Made by a program: the position numbers and the translations under genes. Below the pieces are notes generated by a model. It had not been told where the DNA came from. It saw only the letters and a list, made by a program, of their open reading frames with translations, and made no database searches. From positions 1-33,184 of the forward strand of contig CAZNNH010000058.1 in NCBI GenBank assembly GCA_964574335.1: a stretch of 33,184 nt of DNA, read 5' to 3'. This document shows, one piece after another, positions 1 through 7,981 of the stretch; within the stretch, counting starts at the first letter, position 1, and every line of letters begins with the position of its first letter. This DNA comes from CAZNNH01 sp964574335 (GTDB taxonomy: Bacteria; Acidobacteriota; Vicinamibacteria; Fen-336).

Positions 1-12
1 CTGGGCGATCAC
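1..12 (-). CDS. Probable type II toxin, first 4 codons only (runs off the left edge)
   Basis: On the minus strand a GTG at 12-10 is followed by three codons (Ile-Ala-Gln) before the window ends. The GTG overlaps the TGA (11-9) that closes the antitoxin reading frame, giving a GTGA 4-bp overlap typical of translationally coupled toxin-antitoxin pairs. Many MazF-family toxins begin with a very short polar lead of this kind and lie directly after an antitoxin of the family seen here. The product itself is not visible. The toxin assignment rests only on position and coupling and is inference. Confidence 0.4.
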
Positions 13-245
13 CATTCGGTGTTCTCGAGAATCTTCCTCGAGGCCCCGGCCACGCCGGGCTGGGATCGAGCGTCCACGACGTCGGCGACTCAGTTCATCG
101 CCTGGGTAACGGCCTCAGGGTCGTGGCGACCGGCGTACTCGTCGACGGCGTCCTTGAGGACCCGCCGACGAGGCTTTCTGTGGCGGCGCGCGACGCGCGC
201 GACCTTGGCCTCGAGCGCCGTGGGAATTGCCGGTGGGGACTTCAC
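9..245 (-). pseudogene. MazE/RHH-type antitoxin with an in-frame TGA
   Basis: From a GTG at 245 the frame reads 51 codons and stops at TGA 92-90. It then continues in frame for 26 codons to a second TGA at 11-9. The two halves together look like one ribbon-helix-helix antitoxin of about 78 residues. There is a basic helix region (RRHRKPRRRVL), then the DEYAGRHDPEAVTQAMN segment. After the TGA comes VADVVDAR and a tail ending KILENTEW, which matches the usual C-terminal end of MazE-type antitoxins. The residue before that VADVVDAR segment is commonly Arg, and CGA to TGA is a single-base change. The DNA-binding part is before the stop and the toxin-binding tail after it. The strand segment near the start (KSPPAIPT) also looks degenerate. 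It could be a decayed gene, a point mutation or an assembly error. A GGAGAAG lies about 22 nt before the GTG, so the start is uncertain. Confidence 0.65.
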
Positions 246-262
246 TCGGCAAGCATACTCGG

Positions 263-790
263 CTACTTCTCCTTGGCCTGGCCGGAGATCTTGATGCGGT
301 TGCCCTGGGCGTCGACGATGCTCTCCGACTGGGCCCGGACCTTGGTCGGCTCCCCCACCGTGAAGCTGGCGGACCGCAAGCGGCGTCCGCCCCCGAAGTC
401 TCCGCTCACCAGCACGGCGAGGTTGGAGTGGGGCTGGCTGCGGGAGAAGGCCACGTCGAAGCCGACGGTCTGACCGGCGGAGAACGAGCCGCCCTGGATC
501 GGCAGCGAGTCGCCGAGGATCGTCAGGCCGTCGGTGCCGCTCAGCTCCACCGTCACGTCCCGCCCCGCGCGCAGGAAGGTCACCTCGACCCGGGCGGCCG
601 CCTCGCCGAGGGTGGCCTGGACACGGACCGGAGCCCCGTCCTTCCCGGAGATGCTGTCGGTGGCCGCCTGCGGCTTGGGGACCTGGGCGACCGGTTGGAC
701 CGCAGCCGCGGCGTCTTTGGGGGGCTCGGGAGCGGGGGAAGCGCCACACCCGATGCCGCCCAGGACCAGCAGGAAGAGAGCTCCCCTCAT
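263..790 (-). CDS. Putative lipoprotein, function unknown
   Basis: Encodes 175 residues. The N-terminus MRGALFLLVLGGIGCGAS is a short signal sequence ending in a cysteine at residue 15 that could be lipidated, although the lipobox (GIGC) is not ideal. A Pro/Ala/Gln-rich linker follows to about residue 40, then a beta-rich domain with no motif I recognise. There is no catalytic signature. The ATG at 790 is preferred because GGAGG lies 7 nt upstream. An ATG at 817 would overlap the TGA of the upstream metalloprotease gene (ATGA) and add nine residues. Either way the two genes are tightly linked and probably cotranscribed, so this may be an accessory protein exported with the protease. It could bind the envelope or a secreted polymer, but nothing in the sequence decides this. 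Confidence 0.7.
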   Translation of the reverse strand: MRGALFLLVLGGIGCGASPAPEPPKDAAAAVQPVAQVPKPQAATDSISGKDGAPVRVQATLGEAAARVEVTFLRAGRDVTVELSGTDGLTILGDSLPIQGGSFSAGQTVGFDVAFSRSQPHSNLAVLVSGDFGGGRRLRSASFTVGEPTKVRAQSESIVDAQGNRIKISGQAKEK

Positions 791-813
791 CGCGAACCTC
801 CAACCCGGAGCCG

Positions 814-2331
814 TCATGGCGCCGTCACCTGGACCGTGCACGTGTACGCGCCGCTGGCGGGGAAGCCACCGATCGCGAGAATGTAGAGGGCGCCGGGAGC
901 GGTGGCGAACTGCACCGTCTCGGTGCCGGAGTAGAACCGGTCGCTGAAGTCGAGCTCGTTGCCGCTGGCCACCGCCGCCAGCGAGACGTCCTGGGCGGTG
1001 GTGGCCGTGGCCGTCACCGAGGAGCCGTTGCCGACCACGGCGACGTAGCGGTTCTGCCCGACCCAGTTCTGGTCCTGTTCGCCGTGAAGGGTCAGCGTCA
1101 CCGGGGCGCCGCCGATGTCGGCCAGGCGGTAGATCGGGAGGTTGTCGGACGACCCGGCGTCGTTGGTCTCGCCATCGCCGAACGGGTCGCGCACCGGCAT
1201 GATCGAGTGCTGCATCAGGAGCTGGTCGACCCCGCCCACGCTGCCCGGATCCACCTGGCCGAGCGCCCAGGCGAACGAGAAGATGGATGTCAGCGCCGGT
1301 GTCGAGCGCTGCGGCCCCGCCATCACGTCGTAGATCGGTCCCAACCCGAGTGAGACGTGGTCCGCCCCGTCGTCGTTGGGGTCGAAGATGTCGAACAGGA
1401 TCGACTGGATCGAGGTCTCGGAGAACCACCCGGGCCTCGGGTCGTTGCCGTTGTCCTCCAGGTCGAAGCCAAAGCCCCGCGACTGGAGGCTCCCCAAGGT
1501 GTCGGTGTAGACGGTGTCCGGGTACAGGGCCATGGCCGAGACCGCGTTCCCCCACCCTTCGCCGAAGGCGACCCGCATGTCGAGCAGGTCGCCGCTGCCG
1601 TGGCTGCCGCCGATGCTGTCCGAGCGGCTCAGGAAGGACTCGAAGTAGTGCCCCCACTCGTGGACGATGACGTGGCTGTCGAACTCGTCGGTGTCGACGT
1701 TCTCCTTGCCGAGGATGTAGAGCTGCTGGCCGTTCCAGTGGGAGGTGGTGATCTGTCCCGCCGCCTTGTTCCCTGACTCGGGACGGTTGTCGGGGCTCCA
1801 GTTCACGAGAAGCTGCGGGAAGGCCACGCTGCGGACCACTCGGAAGGCCTGCGCCGCCTCCCACATCGCGTCCAGGATCGCGAACGGGGCAGACAGGCGC
1901 GAGGCGGCGTCGTAGCCGCCGCCGGTCCAGCCGGATGGGATCGTCAGGTCGTGCTGCCCGGAGCCGCTGAACGCCGAGGTCTCGACCGCCCAGACCTGGT
2001 CGCCGTCGGTGTTGTCCCTCACCACGATTGGCGGGTCCACCGTCTGGGCCACGATCACCAGCTTCGCCTGGCCTCCGGCGGCGGGGAGGCTGAAGGTCCC
2101 GTCTCCCCCGGTGGCGCTCTCCGCCAGCGTGCTGCCCGAGGTGGCATCGACCAGGAGCACGCGCGCGCCCCGAACCGGCCTCGGGGTAGTCTGGCCGTAG
2201 TCGAGGCCCAACGTGGTGGAGCGCACGCTCTCGTAGACGACGCGCCCGGTCACGTCGGCGCGAGCCGCGCTCGGAAGCAGCAGGGCCAGAAGGGGGAGAA
2301 GGGCACTGACTCGGCAGACAGTCACTCGCAT
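814..2331 (-). CDS. Secreted zinc metalloprotease-like protein (HEWGH)
   Basis: Encodes 505 residues. The N-terminus (MRVTVCRVSALLPLLALLLP, then SAARA) is a clear Sec signal peptide. Residues about 25-130 resemble a carboxypeptidase-regulatory-like beta domain (VTGRVVYES, GARVLLVDATSG, GGDGTFSLP). A zinc-binding HExxH motif, HEWGH, stands at 224-228 and is followed by GEGWGNAVSA at 257-266, a pattern expected for a gluzincin-type peptidase with a downstream Glu region. The C-terminal 130 residues look like a beta-sandwich domain of the kind appended to secreted proteases. GAGGAGA precedes the ATG, which supports the start. Substrate is unknown. It lies upstream of, and nearly overlaps, the lipoprotein gene. 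I am confident about an exported metallopeptidase fold and unsure of the exact family. Confidence 0.75.
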   Translation of the reverse strand: MRVTVCRVSALLPLLALLLPSAARADVTGRVVYESVRSTTLGLDYGQTTPRPVRGARVLLVDATSGSTLAESATGGDGTFSLPAAGGQAKLVIVAQTVDPPIVVRDNTDGDQVWAVETSAFSGSGQHDLTIPSGWTGGGYDAASRLSAPFAILDAMWEAAQAFRVVRSVAFPQLLVNWSPDNRPESGNKAAGQITTSHWNGQQLYILGKENVDTDEFDSHVIVHEWGHYFESFLSRSDSIGGSHGSGDLLDMRVAFGEGWGNAVSAMALYPDTVYTDTLGSLQSRGFGFDLEDNGNDPRPGWFSETSIQSILFDIFDPNDDGADHVSLGLGPIYDVMAGPQRSTPALTSIFSFAWALGQVDPGSVGGVDQLLMQHSIMPVRDPFGDGETNDAGSSDNLPIYRLADIGGAPVTLTLHGEQDQNWVGQNRYVAVVGNGSSVTATATTAQDVSLAAVASGNELDFSDRFYSGTETVQFATAPGALYILAIGGFPASGAYTCTVQVTAP

Positions 2332-2434
2332 GGCTCTCCTCAGAAGGGTGACAAGATTGTCAGGGATCTGCCCCACCGAAGCAAGCCGGGCCCGGTCTCC
2401 CCTGTGACGTCGGTCACATCCAGCCCGACCCCGG

Positions 2435-3772
2435 TCAGGGAGCGACAGCCGCCGCCGTGGCCACCAGCCAGTCTGGCGGAGGCGGGTCCGCGGGCAGCGT
2501 CGTCGCGCGCAGGAGCGACTCCGGCGAGTACGGAACGCCGTCGTGGAAGACGATCTCGATCCGACGCGTCTGTCGGATGTCTCGCTGAGGGTCGCCGAGC
2601 AGGACCAGGAGGTCAGCGCGGTGCCCTTCCTCGATGGTCCCGATCTCTCCGAGCAGGCCCAGCGCCTCGGCGCCGTTGCGGGTGGCGATCCGGAGCACCT
2701 CGAGAGGAGGGATGCCCGCGGCCACCAGCCTCTCGAGCTCCTGGTGGAGCGAGCCACCGGGGACCCACCCGAAGGCGGCGGCGCCCGAGCCGGCGGTCAG
2801 CAGCACGCCGCCCTGGCGGTACCGCCGGACCAGCGCCTCCACCTTGGGCCAGAGCGCCTCGCGCTGCGGGAAGCGCTCGAGCTCGGTCCACAGCGAGAAG
2901 AGGTCCAGATCCACCGCCACTCGGCGACGCTTCAGCCAGCGCACCGTCACCCCGACCGGCGGGTAGGCCAGGTCCAGGTGGTCGAGCCAGACCAGGCGGG
3001 CCCGCGCCTCGTCTCCCTCGGCCAGGGCCCTGCGGTAGCGCTCGCGGGACGCCGGCGCGAGGTCGGCCTCCGACCACGACGACAGGCCGCTGACCGCGTC
3101 GATCCCCGAGCGCGCGGCGGGGGTCCAGGGCGTGCGGAACAGGGTGCCGAGCGCCTGGAGGCCGCGGGAGTGGGCTTCGAGGGTGGCGGCTTTCACGCCG
3201 GTGGGCGGCACGGTCGGACCGAGGCGGACCAGGTCCACGCCGGCCGCCGCCTGCCTTCGGACCGCCGCGGCCAGCTCCGTCTTCTCGCCGCCGCGGAGCT
3301 CCTCGCCCGCGGTCAGGATTCGGGGGCCGATCCGCTCGCCGGAGGCGACCGCCTCGCGGAGCGCGACCAGCCGCGCCGTCGGCCCAGCGGGGACACGGAT
3401 GGCGGTGATCCCGTGGGCCAGCAGGATCTCGAGCAGCCGCTCGGGGGACGTGGCCGGGGAGCCGCCGGCCCCCTCCTCGGAGAACAGCGGGGCGTTCTGG
3501 TCGATGAGCCCGGGGATCAGGAAACGCCCGGAGAGGTCCACCACGGTGGCCTCGGCGGGATACTCGACCTCGCCCACCCGCGCCACGGCCTCGAAACGAC
3601 CGCCGCGGATCGCGACCAACGAGCGAGGCAGAGGGCGGGCAGCGGTACCGCGGATCAGGGTGGCCCCCTGGAGGATCAGCAGCCCCTCGCCCTCGAGCCG
3701 CCGTGGTGCGGCCCACAACTCGGCTCGAGCCAGCAGCCCGACCAAAGCAACCAGCATGGCCAGTCGTCGCAT
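2435..3772 (-). CDS. Amidohydrolase-superfamily protein lacking canonical metal ligands
   Basis: Encodes 445 residues. It begins with a signal-like segment (MRRLAMLVALVGLLARAELWAA). The amidohydrolase shell is plain: a beta domain with LLILQGATLI near residue 31, then FLIPGLID at 84-91, GERIGPRILTAGEEL in the middle, and the C-terminal block GLLGEIGTIEEGHRADLLVL. The first metal motif, normally Asp-x-His-x-His after GLID, reads D91-Q-N93-A-P95, so both histidines are missing. The later GxxxxxGSD-type region reads LLTAGSGAAAFG and lacks the usual aspartate. A normal Zn hydrolase mechanism therefore looks impossible, and a binding or scaffolding role is an inference. The ATG at 3772 has GGAGGG at the right distance; an in-frame ATG at 3841 is less likely. 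It is followed, 103 bp away, by the metalloprotease gene on the same strand. Confidence 0.75.
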   Translation of the reverse strand: MRRLAMLVALVGLLARAELWAAPRRLEGEGLLILQGATLIRGTAARPLPRSLVAIRGGRFEAVARVGEVEYPAEATVVDLSGRFLIPGLIDQNAPLFSEEGAGGSPATSPERLLEILLAHGITAIRVPAGPTARLVALREAVASGERIGPRILTAGEELRGGEKTELAAAVRRQAAAGVDLVRLGPTVPPTGVKAATLEAHSRGLQALGTLFRTPWTPAARSGIDAVSGLSSWSEADLAPASRERYRRALAEGDEARARLVWLDHLDLAYPPVGVTVRWLKRRRVAVDLDLFSLWTELERFPQREALWPKVEALVRRYRQGGVLLTAGSGAAAFGWVPGGSLHQELERLVAAGIPPLEVLRIATRNGAEALGLLGEIGTIEEGHRADLLVLLGDPQRDIRQTRRIEIVFHDGVPYSPESLLRATTLPADPPPPDWLVATAAAVAP

Positions 3773-3949
3773 GGCGCCCTCCTGCCTCTCGCCGCTTCCA
3801 GTAGCAGGTCGCCCGCCACCACCGCTCCGAGACTCGGCCATGACTCAAACACTCTCTGAATCAGCAGATTACAGGAACGTCAGGGGGCGACCGTCGCTGG
3901 CGTCCGCGACCTCGCTCGGACACGGCAGCGCGTCAGGGTGAGAACATGC

Positions 3950-3978
3950 TTGATTCTATGCAGTATTTTCTGTAAGAT
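3950..3978 (+). promoter_or_regulatory. Candidate sigma-70 promoter for the SDR/epimerase gene
   Basis: TTGATT at 3950-3955 and TAAGAT at 3973-3978 are separated by exactly 17 bp, and the ATG follows 14 bp after the -10. The stretch is distinctly AT-rich against the surrounding GC-rich DNA. The -35 and -10 each match four of six consensus bases. The short leader still allows a weak AAGAGAA ribosome site. It sits in the divergent gap 3773-3992, and I saw no other sites there. Confidence 0.4.
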
Positions 3979-3992
3979 CAGACGCAAGAGAA

Positions 3993-4916
3993 ATGGTGCT
4001 CCACGCGGTCACGGGTGCTTTCGGCTTCTCGGGGAGCCGCATCGCGCGCCGGCTGCTCGAAGCCGGCCAAGAGGTCCTGACGCTCACCAACTCCCCTGAC
4101 CGGCCGAGCGATCTGCGGGGCGCCGTGCGAGTGGAGCCGCTCGACATGAGGCGGCCCGAGGCACTGACCCGGTCGCTCGATGGGGTGTCGGTGCTCCACA
4201 ACACGTACTGGGTCCGCTTCGACCACAGGAGCTTCGGCTTCGACGAGGCGATCCGGAACAGCGTGGCGCTGTTCGATGCGGCGCGACGGGCCGGCGTCGG
4301 GCGCATCGTGCACATCAGCATCACGAACCCATCCGAGCGGAGCCGCTGGCCCTACTTCCGTGGCAAGGCCCAGGTCGAACGGGAGCTGTGCCAATCGGGG
4401 CTTTCGCACTCGATCCTTCGGCCCGCGGTCCTGTTCGGAGAAGGGGCCATCCTGATCAACAACATCGCCTGGGCGCTGCGCCGCCTGCCCGTGTTCGGCC
4501 TGTTCGGCGACGGGCGGTACCGGCTCGACCCGATCCACGTCGACGACCTGGCCCGCTTGGCCGTCGAGGAGGGTGAAGCGGCCGGGAACCGCGTCATCGA
4601 CGCGGTCGGGCCCGACAGCTTCCGCTTCCTCGACCTGGTCGAGGAGGTCGGTCGCGCCATCGGTCGGCGGCGCCCGCGGGTGCCGCTGCCGCCCGCGGTC
4701 GGCTTCGCCTTCGGCTGGCTGCTGGGGCGGCTGGTCAAGGACGTGCTGGTCACCCGCGACGAGAGCGAGGCCCTGATGGCGGGCCTGCTTCACGTCGAAT
4801 CCCCGCCGCTGGGGCGGAAGCGGCTTCGGGACTGGCTGGAAGAGAGCGGGCCGCAGCTCGGCCGCCACTATGCGAGCGAGCTCGGCCGCCGCCGGGACCG
4901 ACACCTGGGCTGCTGA
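3993..4916 (+). CDS. NAD(P)-dependent epimerase/reductase-like protein (extended/atypical SDR)
   Basis: Encodes 307 residues, with no export signal. The N-terminal Rossmann motif TGAFGFSGSRIA (residues 7-18) follows the GxxGxxG pattern for NAD(P) binding. YFRGK provides a YxxxK active-site-like pair, and FGEGAILINNIAW plus LDPIHVDDLARL match the mid-chain blocks of NmrA-like and complex-I-assembly-like atypical SDRs. The C-terminal third is Arg-rich with a hydrophobic stretch (VGFAFGWLLGRLV) that may touch the membrane, as in related NAD(P)-binding quinone-associated proteins. Substrate is not predictable. It is transcribed from a recognisable promoter just upstream. The next plus-strand gene, bshA, starts 161 bp downstream, so cotranscription is possible but not shown. 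Confidence 0.75.
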   Translation: MVLHAVTGAFGFSGSRIARRLLEAGQEVLTLTNSPDRPSDLRGAVRVEPLDMRRPEALTRSLDGVSVLHNTYWVRFDHRSFGFDEAIRNSVALFDAARRAGVGRIVHISITNPSERSRWPYFRGKAQVERELCQSGLSHSILRPAVLFGEGAILINNIAWALRRLPVFGLFGDGRYRLDPIHVDDLARLAVEEGEAAGNRVIDAVGPDSFRFLDLVEEVGRAIGRRRPRVPLPPAVGFAFGWLLGRLVKDVLVTRDESEALMAGLLHVESPPLGRKRLRDWLEESGPQLGRHYASELGRRRDRHLGC

Positions 4917-5077
4917 GAGCCTCGCGGCCGGGGCCTGGCCGTCGAGCCTCGACGGAACACCGGCCCTCCGGCCGCCGTATCAGGCTCTGTGCCCGCATCT
5001 CGTCCAGCCGTGGCCTGCCCACGAGACCCGCGACCCGGAAATGCGGTAAAAAGGGGGTTCTAGCCTTTGAACGCTCC

Positions 5078-6214
5078 ATGAACATCGGAATCGCCTGCTA
5101 TCCCACCGTGGGCGGCTCGGGAGCCGTGGCCACCGAGCTCGGCAAGCAGCTCGCCCTGCGCGGCCACGACGTCCACCTGATCTCCTACCGCCTGCCGTTC
5201 CGGCTCCGCAACTTCCAGCACCACGTCAGCTTCCACGCCGTCGAGGTGGTCAGCTACAGCCTCTTCGAGTACCCGCCCCACGACCTGGCCCTGGCCGCCA
5301 AGATGGCGGAGGTGGCCCGCGAGAACCGCCTCGACATCCTCCACGTGCACTACGCCATCCCCCACGCCGTGGCCGGGGTGCTGGCCTGCGACATGCTGGG
5401 CGAGAGCGCCCCCAAGCTGGTCACCACCCTGCACGGGACCGACGTCACCCTGGTCGGCCAGGACCGCTCCTTCACCGAGATCACCCGCTACGGGATCGAG
5501 CGATCGGACGGTGTCACCGCGGTGTCGCAGTTCCTGCGCCGGATGACCATCGAGGAGTTCGAGGTCTCCCGCCCCATCGACGTGATCCCCAACTTCGTCG
5601 ACCTCGAGCAGTACTCGCCCACCCATCCCCACCGCGACATCGCCGCGCTGGCCAGCCCCAACGACTCGGTCCTGCTCCACGTCTCCAACTTCCGGCCCAT
5701 CAAGCGGGTGCTGGACACGGTGCGGATCCTGGAGCGGGTCAACCGCCAGCGGCCAGCGGTGCTGCTGATGGTGGGTGAGGGGCCGGAGCGGGCCGCCGCG
5801 CAGTCGCTGGCCCGACGCCTCGGGGTCTCGGATCGGGTCCACTTCCTCGGCACGCTGGACAGCACCGAGTCGGTGATCGGCATGGCCCACGTCTTCCTGC
5901 TCCCCTCCGAGCTGGAGTCGTTCGGGCTCTCGGCGCTCGAGGCGATGGCGTGCGGGGTCCCGGTGGTGGGCAGCGACGCCGGTGGGATGCCGGAGGTGGT
6001 GGTCCACGGAGAGACCGGCTACCTCAGTCCGGTCGGCGACGTCGAGGGGATGGCCGAGCACACGCTCTCCCTGCTGGCGGACGAGGAGCGGCGACGCGAG
6101 GTTGGACGGGCGGCGCGCCAGCGGGCCGTGGACTGCTTCGGGACGGAGCGGCTGGTGGTGGAGTACGAGCGTCTCTACGAGAGGATGCTGCAACCTGCTG
6201 AGGTGACCCCGTGA
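5078..6214 (+). CDS. bshA: N-acetyl-alpha-D-glucosaminyl L-malate synthase BshA
   Basis: Encodes 378 residues, the usual length for this GT4 glycosyltransferase. It joins UDP-GlcNAc to L-malate in the first step of bacillithiol synthesis, in the cytoplasm. The opening block MNIGIACYPTVGGSGAVATE, the segment YSLFEYPPHDLALAAKMAEV and HVHYAIPHAVAG are the signature of BshA rather than of other GT4 enzymes. The C-terminal donor-site region ELESFGLSALEAMACGVPVVGSDAGG carries the E-x7-E pattern. Its TGA overlaps the GTG of bshB1 (GTGA), and that pairing independently confirms the assignment. No strong Shine-Dalgarno is seen before the ATG. The 160-bp gap upstream holds short GC hairpins but no promoter I trust. 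bshC, the last enzyme, is not in the window. Confidence 0.93.
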   Translation: MNIGIACYPTVGGSGAVATELGKQLALRGHDVHLISYRLPFRLRNFQHHVSFHAVEVVSYSLFEYPPHDLALAAKMAEVARENRLDILHVHYAIPHAVAGVLACDMLGESAPKLVTTLHGTDVTLVGQDRSFTEITRYGIERSDGVTAVSQFLRRMTIEEFEVSRPIDVIPNFVDLEQYSPTHPHRDIAALASPNDSVLLHVSNFRPIKRVLDTVRILERVNRQRPAVLLMVGEGPERAAAQSLARRLGVSDRVHFLGTLDSTESVIGMAHVFLLPSELESFGLSALEAMACGVPVVGSDAGGMPEVVVHGETGYLSPVGDVEGMAEHTLSLLADEERRREVGRAARQRAVDCFGTERLVVEYERLYERMLQPAEVTP

Positions 6215-6933
6215 GCGGATTCGACATTGCCGGCATCTGCGCCCACCCCGACGACGCCGAGATGGTGATGGGAGGGACGCTCGCCAGGGAGGCCGCCCGG
6301 GGCCGCAAGGTCGCCCTGATCGACCTGACGCGGGGCGAGTCCGGGACACGCGGTACGCCCGAGACACGGGCCCAGGAGGCCCAGGAGGCGGCGCGGATCC
6401 TGGGGGCGGCGCACCGAGAGGCCCTGGGCCTGCCCGACGGGCAGCTCGTGGTCACGCCGGAGCAGCGCGACGTGGTCGTCGAGGCGATCCGGCGGCTGCA
6501 ACCGCGGGTGGTGGTGCTCCAGCACTGGAACCAACGCCACCCCGACCACGCGGCGGCCGGCCGGCTGGTGTACGAGGCGTCCTACGCGGCCGGCCTGCGC
6601 AACTACCGGCCTCGGCTGGGCGCGCCGTTCCGGCCCTTCAAGCTGGTCTACTCGACCACCATGAGCGAGGTGCGCAGCGTGAGGCCGTCGTTCGTGGTGG
6701 ACATCACCGATTTCTGGGACCAGAAGCTGCGTGCCATCCAGGCCTTCGCCAGCCAGTTCACCAGGGAGGCGCTCGAGACCGTGAACCTCCCGTTCGAGCG
6801 TTTCCAGAGCAACCTGGAGCTGGCCGCGCGCCGCCACGGCCAGATGATCGGGGTCAAGTACGGCGAGGGCTTCTTGACCCGCGAGCCGGTCGAGGTGGCG
6901 GACCTGGCCGGGCTCACCGTCTCGTCGTTCTGA
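6211..6933 (+). CDS. bshB1: Bacillithiol biosynthesis deacetylase BshB1
   Basis: Encodes 240 residues. It is a zinc-dependent LmbE/PIG-L-fold deacetylase that removes the acetyl group from GlcNAc-malate to give GlcN-malate, the second step of bacillithiol synthesis. The metal-binding AHPDDAE motif lies at residues 11-17 (His12, Asp15), and the second His cluster is in NQRHPDHAAAG. The length and the block FRPFKLVYSTTMSEVRSVRPSF fit BshB1 rather than the mycothiol enzyme MshB. The GTG start overlaps the bshA stop by 4 bp and has GAGGTG upstream, so translation is coupled. It acts directly after BshA. The TerB-like gene follows after 76 bp and may share the transcript. Confidence 0.92.
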   Translation: MSGFDIAGICAHPDDAEMVMGGTLAREAARGRKVALIDLTRGESGTRGTPETRAQEAQEAARILGAAHREALGLPDGQLVVTPEQRDVVVEAIRRLQPRVVVLQHWNQRHPDHAAAGRLVYEASYAAGLRNYRPRLGAPFRPFKLVYSTTMSEVRSVRPSFVVDITDFWDQKLRAIQAFASQFTREALETVNLPFERFQSNLELAARRHGQMIGVKYGEGFLTREPVEVADLAGLTVSSF

Positions 6934-7009
6934 GCCAGCGGCGGCCCGGTGCCGCCCCTCGTCTGGCGGCGCACAGCTCCCGCCACGATGCTAGACTCCG
7001 GCCGGGGCG

Positions 7010-7519
7010 ATGGAACACGAGAGGCGACAGCAGGCCGCCGATGCGCTCAAGAGCTCGTTGATCGAGGCGCTTCAGGAGTTCTTCGACCTCTATCTCGAGG
7101 AGGGCGGGGACGAGACGGGGGACCTGGCCGAGCACCGGCTGCGGCTGGCGGCGGCGGTCCTGATCGTCGAGATCACCCGCGCCGACTTCGAGATCCGGGA
7201 GGAGGAGCGTCTGGCCATCCGCCGCGAGCTGGAGCGGGCGCTGGGGCTGAGCTCGGAGGAGGCGGATCGGCTCGCCCGCTCGGCCCGGGTGCAGGCCGAG
7301 CGGCCGCCCCGGCTACACGAGTACGCCGAGCTGCTGGACCGGCGTTTCAGCGTGGAGCAGAAGAAGCGGCTGGTCCAGGCGCTGTGGGCGGTGGCGTTCG
7401 CCGACGCCGAGATCCTGCCTCACGAAGAGTACCTGGTGCGCAAGATCTCCGAGCTGCTGCATCTCTCCACGGCCGACCTGATCGAGGCCAAGATCAAGGC
7501 GCGCGAGGAGTTCCGCTAG
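7010..7519 (+). CDS. TerB-like protein (tellurite resistance TerB family)
   Basis: Encodes 169 residues, with no signal peptide or membrane segment. The fold is all-helical. It shows the acidic TerB pattern twice: AAAVLIVEITRADFEIREEE near residues 47-66 and ALWAVAFADAEILPHEEY near 124-141. These two helical repeats usually carry metal-coordinating Asp/Glu residues. The family was named for tellurite resistance, but most members have no proven link to tellurite, and a stress or envelope role is a guess. It starts 76 bp after bshB1 on the same strand and meets the next gene tail to tail, 24 bp from its stop. Confidence 0.75.
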   Translation: MEHERRQQAADALKSSLIEALQEFFDLYLEEGGDETGDLAEHRLRLAAAVLIVEITRADFEIREEERLAIRRELERALGLSSEEADRLARSARVQAERPPRLHEYAELLDRRFSVEQKKRLVQALWAVAFADAEILPHEEYLVRKISELLHLSTADLIEAKIKAREEFR

Positions 7520-7543
7520 CGCCTCCGCCCGGCGGGCCCGAGC

Positions 7544-7852
7544 CTAGTGGAGGAGCGCCCGCATCACGCCGGCCAGGTACAGGCCGGTGGAGATCCCCAG
7601 CACCCCCTGGCTGTAGCGGCTGGCCACCTCTGGTGGGCGAGCCCGGTGCGACCGGGCCGGCAGCCTCACGGGGAGCGGCTTCTGGGCGGGCGGCTGCCAC
7701 AGGGTCCAGTGAACCAGCAGCACCAGCCCCACCACCACGAACAGGGTGGCCCGGTAGGGACAGGCCGGCGCCAACCAGAGCAGGCCCAGCGCGTAGAGCA
7801 TCGTGGTCAGGCTGGCGGCGCCACGGGTCATCCGTCGGCCGATTCGTTTCAT
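7544..7852 (-). CDS. Small membrane protein, function unknown
   Basis: Encodes 102 residues from the ATG at 7852. The first 13 residues are basic (MKRIGRRMTRGAA). Two adjacent hydrophobic segments follow (LTTMLYALGLLWLAPAC and ATLFVVVGLVLLVHWTLW), then a polar, proline-rich middle and a third short hydrophobic stretch near the end (GVLGISTGLYLAGV). The topology is likely two or three membrane passes. I do not recognise the family. There is no Shine-Dalgarno; a 7-bp hairpin stands just before the ATG. The gene is convergent with the TerB-like gene and divergent from the M23 gene. High GC makes spurious frames common, but the hydrophobic pattern makes this one plausible. Confidence 0.45.
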   Translation of the reverse strand: MKRIGRRMTRGAASLTTMLYALGLLWLAPACPYRATLFVVVGLVLLVHWTLWQPPAQKPLPVRLPARSHRARPPEVASRYSQGVLGISTGLYLAGVMRALLH

Positions 7853-7856
7853 AGGC

Positions 7857-7876
7857 TGGGGCAGGTTCTTGCCCCA
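7857..7876. promoter_or_regulatory. Perfect 7-bp hairpin in the divergent gap
   Basis: TGGGGCA (7857-7863) and TGCCCCA (7870-7876) pair perfectly around a 6-nt loop. On the minus strand the hairpin ends 4 nt before the ATG of the small membrane protein and would cover its ribosome-binding region. It has no T-run, so it is not a standard terminator. A translational-control role is inference. Confidence 0.35.
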
Positions 7877-7981
7877 TAGGTTTAGACGTCCCCAGAGGCC
7901 CCGAAGGTTCCCCGGCACCCGAGCTTGTCCGGCCGGGGAGAGAGAACGAGGAACCGGCGACCCGCGTATCATGAAGACACG

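Noticed and set aside
90..92. TGA in the antitoxin gene as a selenocysteine or recoded codon
   Set aside because: The position normally holds Arg, no SECIS-like hairpin was noticed just after it, and all other genes here use TGA as stop. A nonsense change is simpler.
4917..5077. Promoter or terminator before bshA
   Set aside because: Short complementary GC stretches and a TAAAAA are present, but no -35/-10 pair at proper spacing or stem with a T-run was found.
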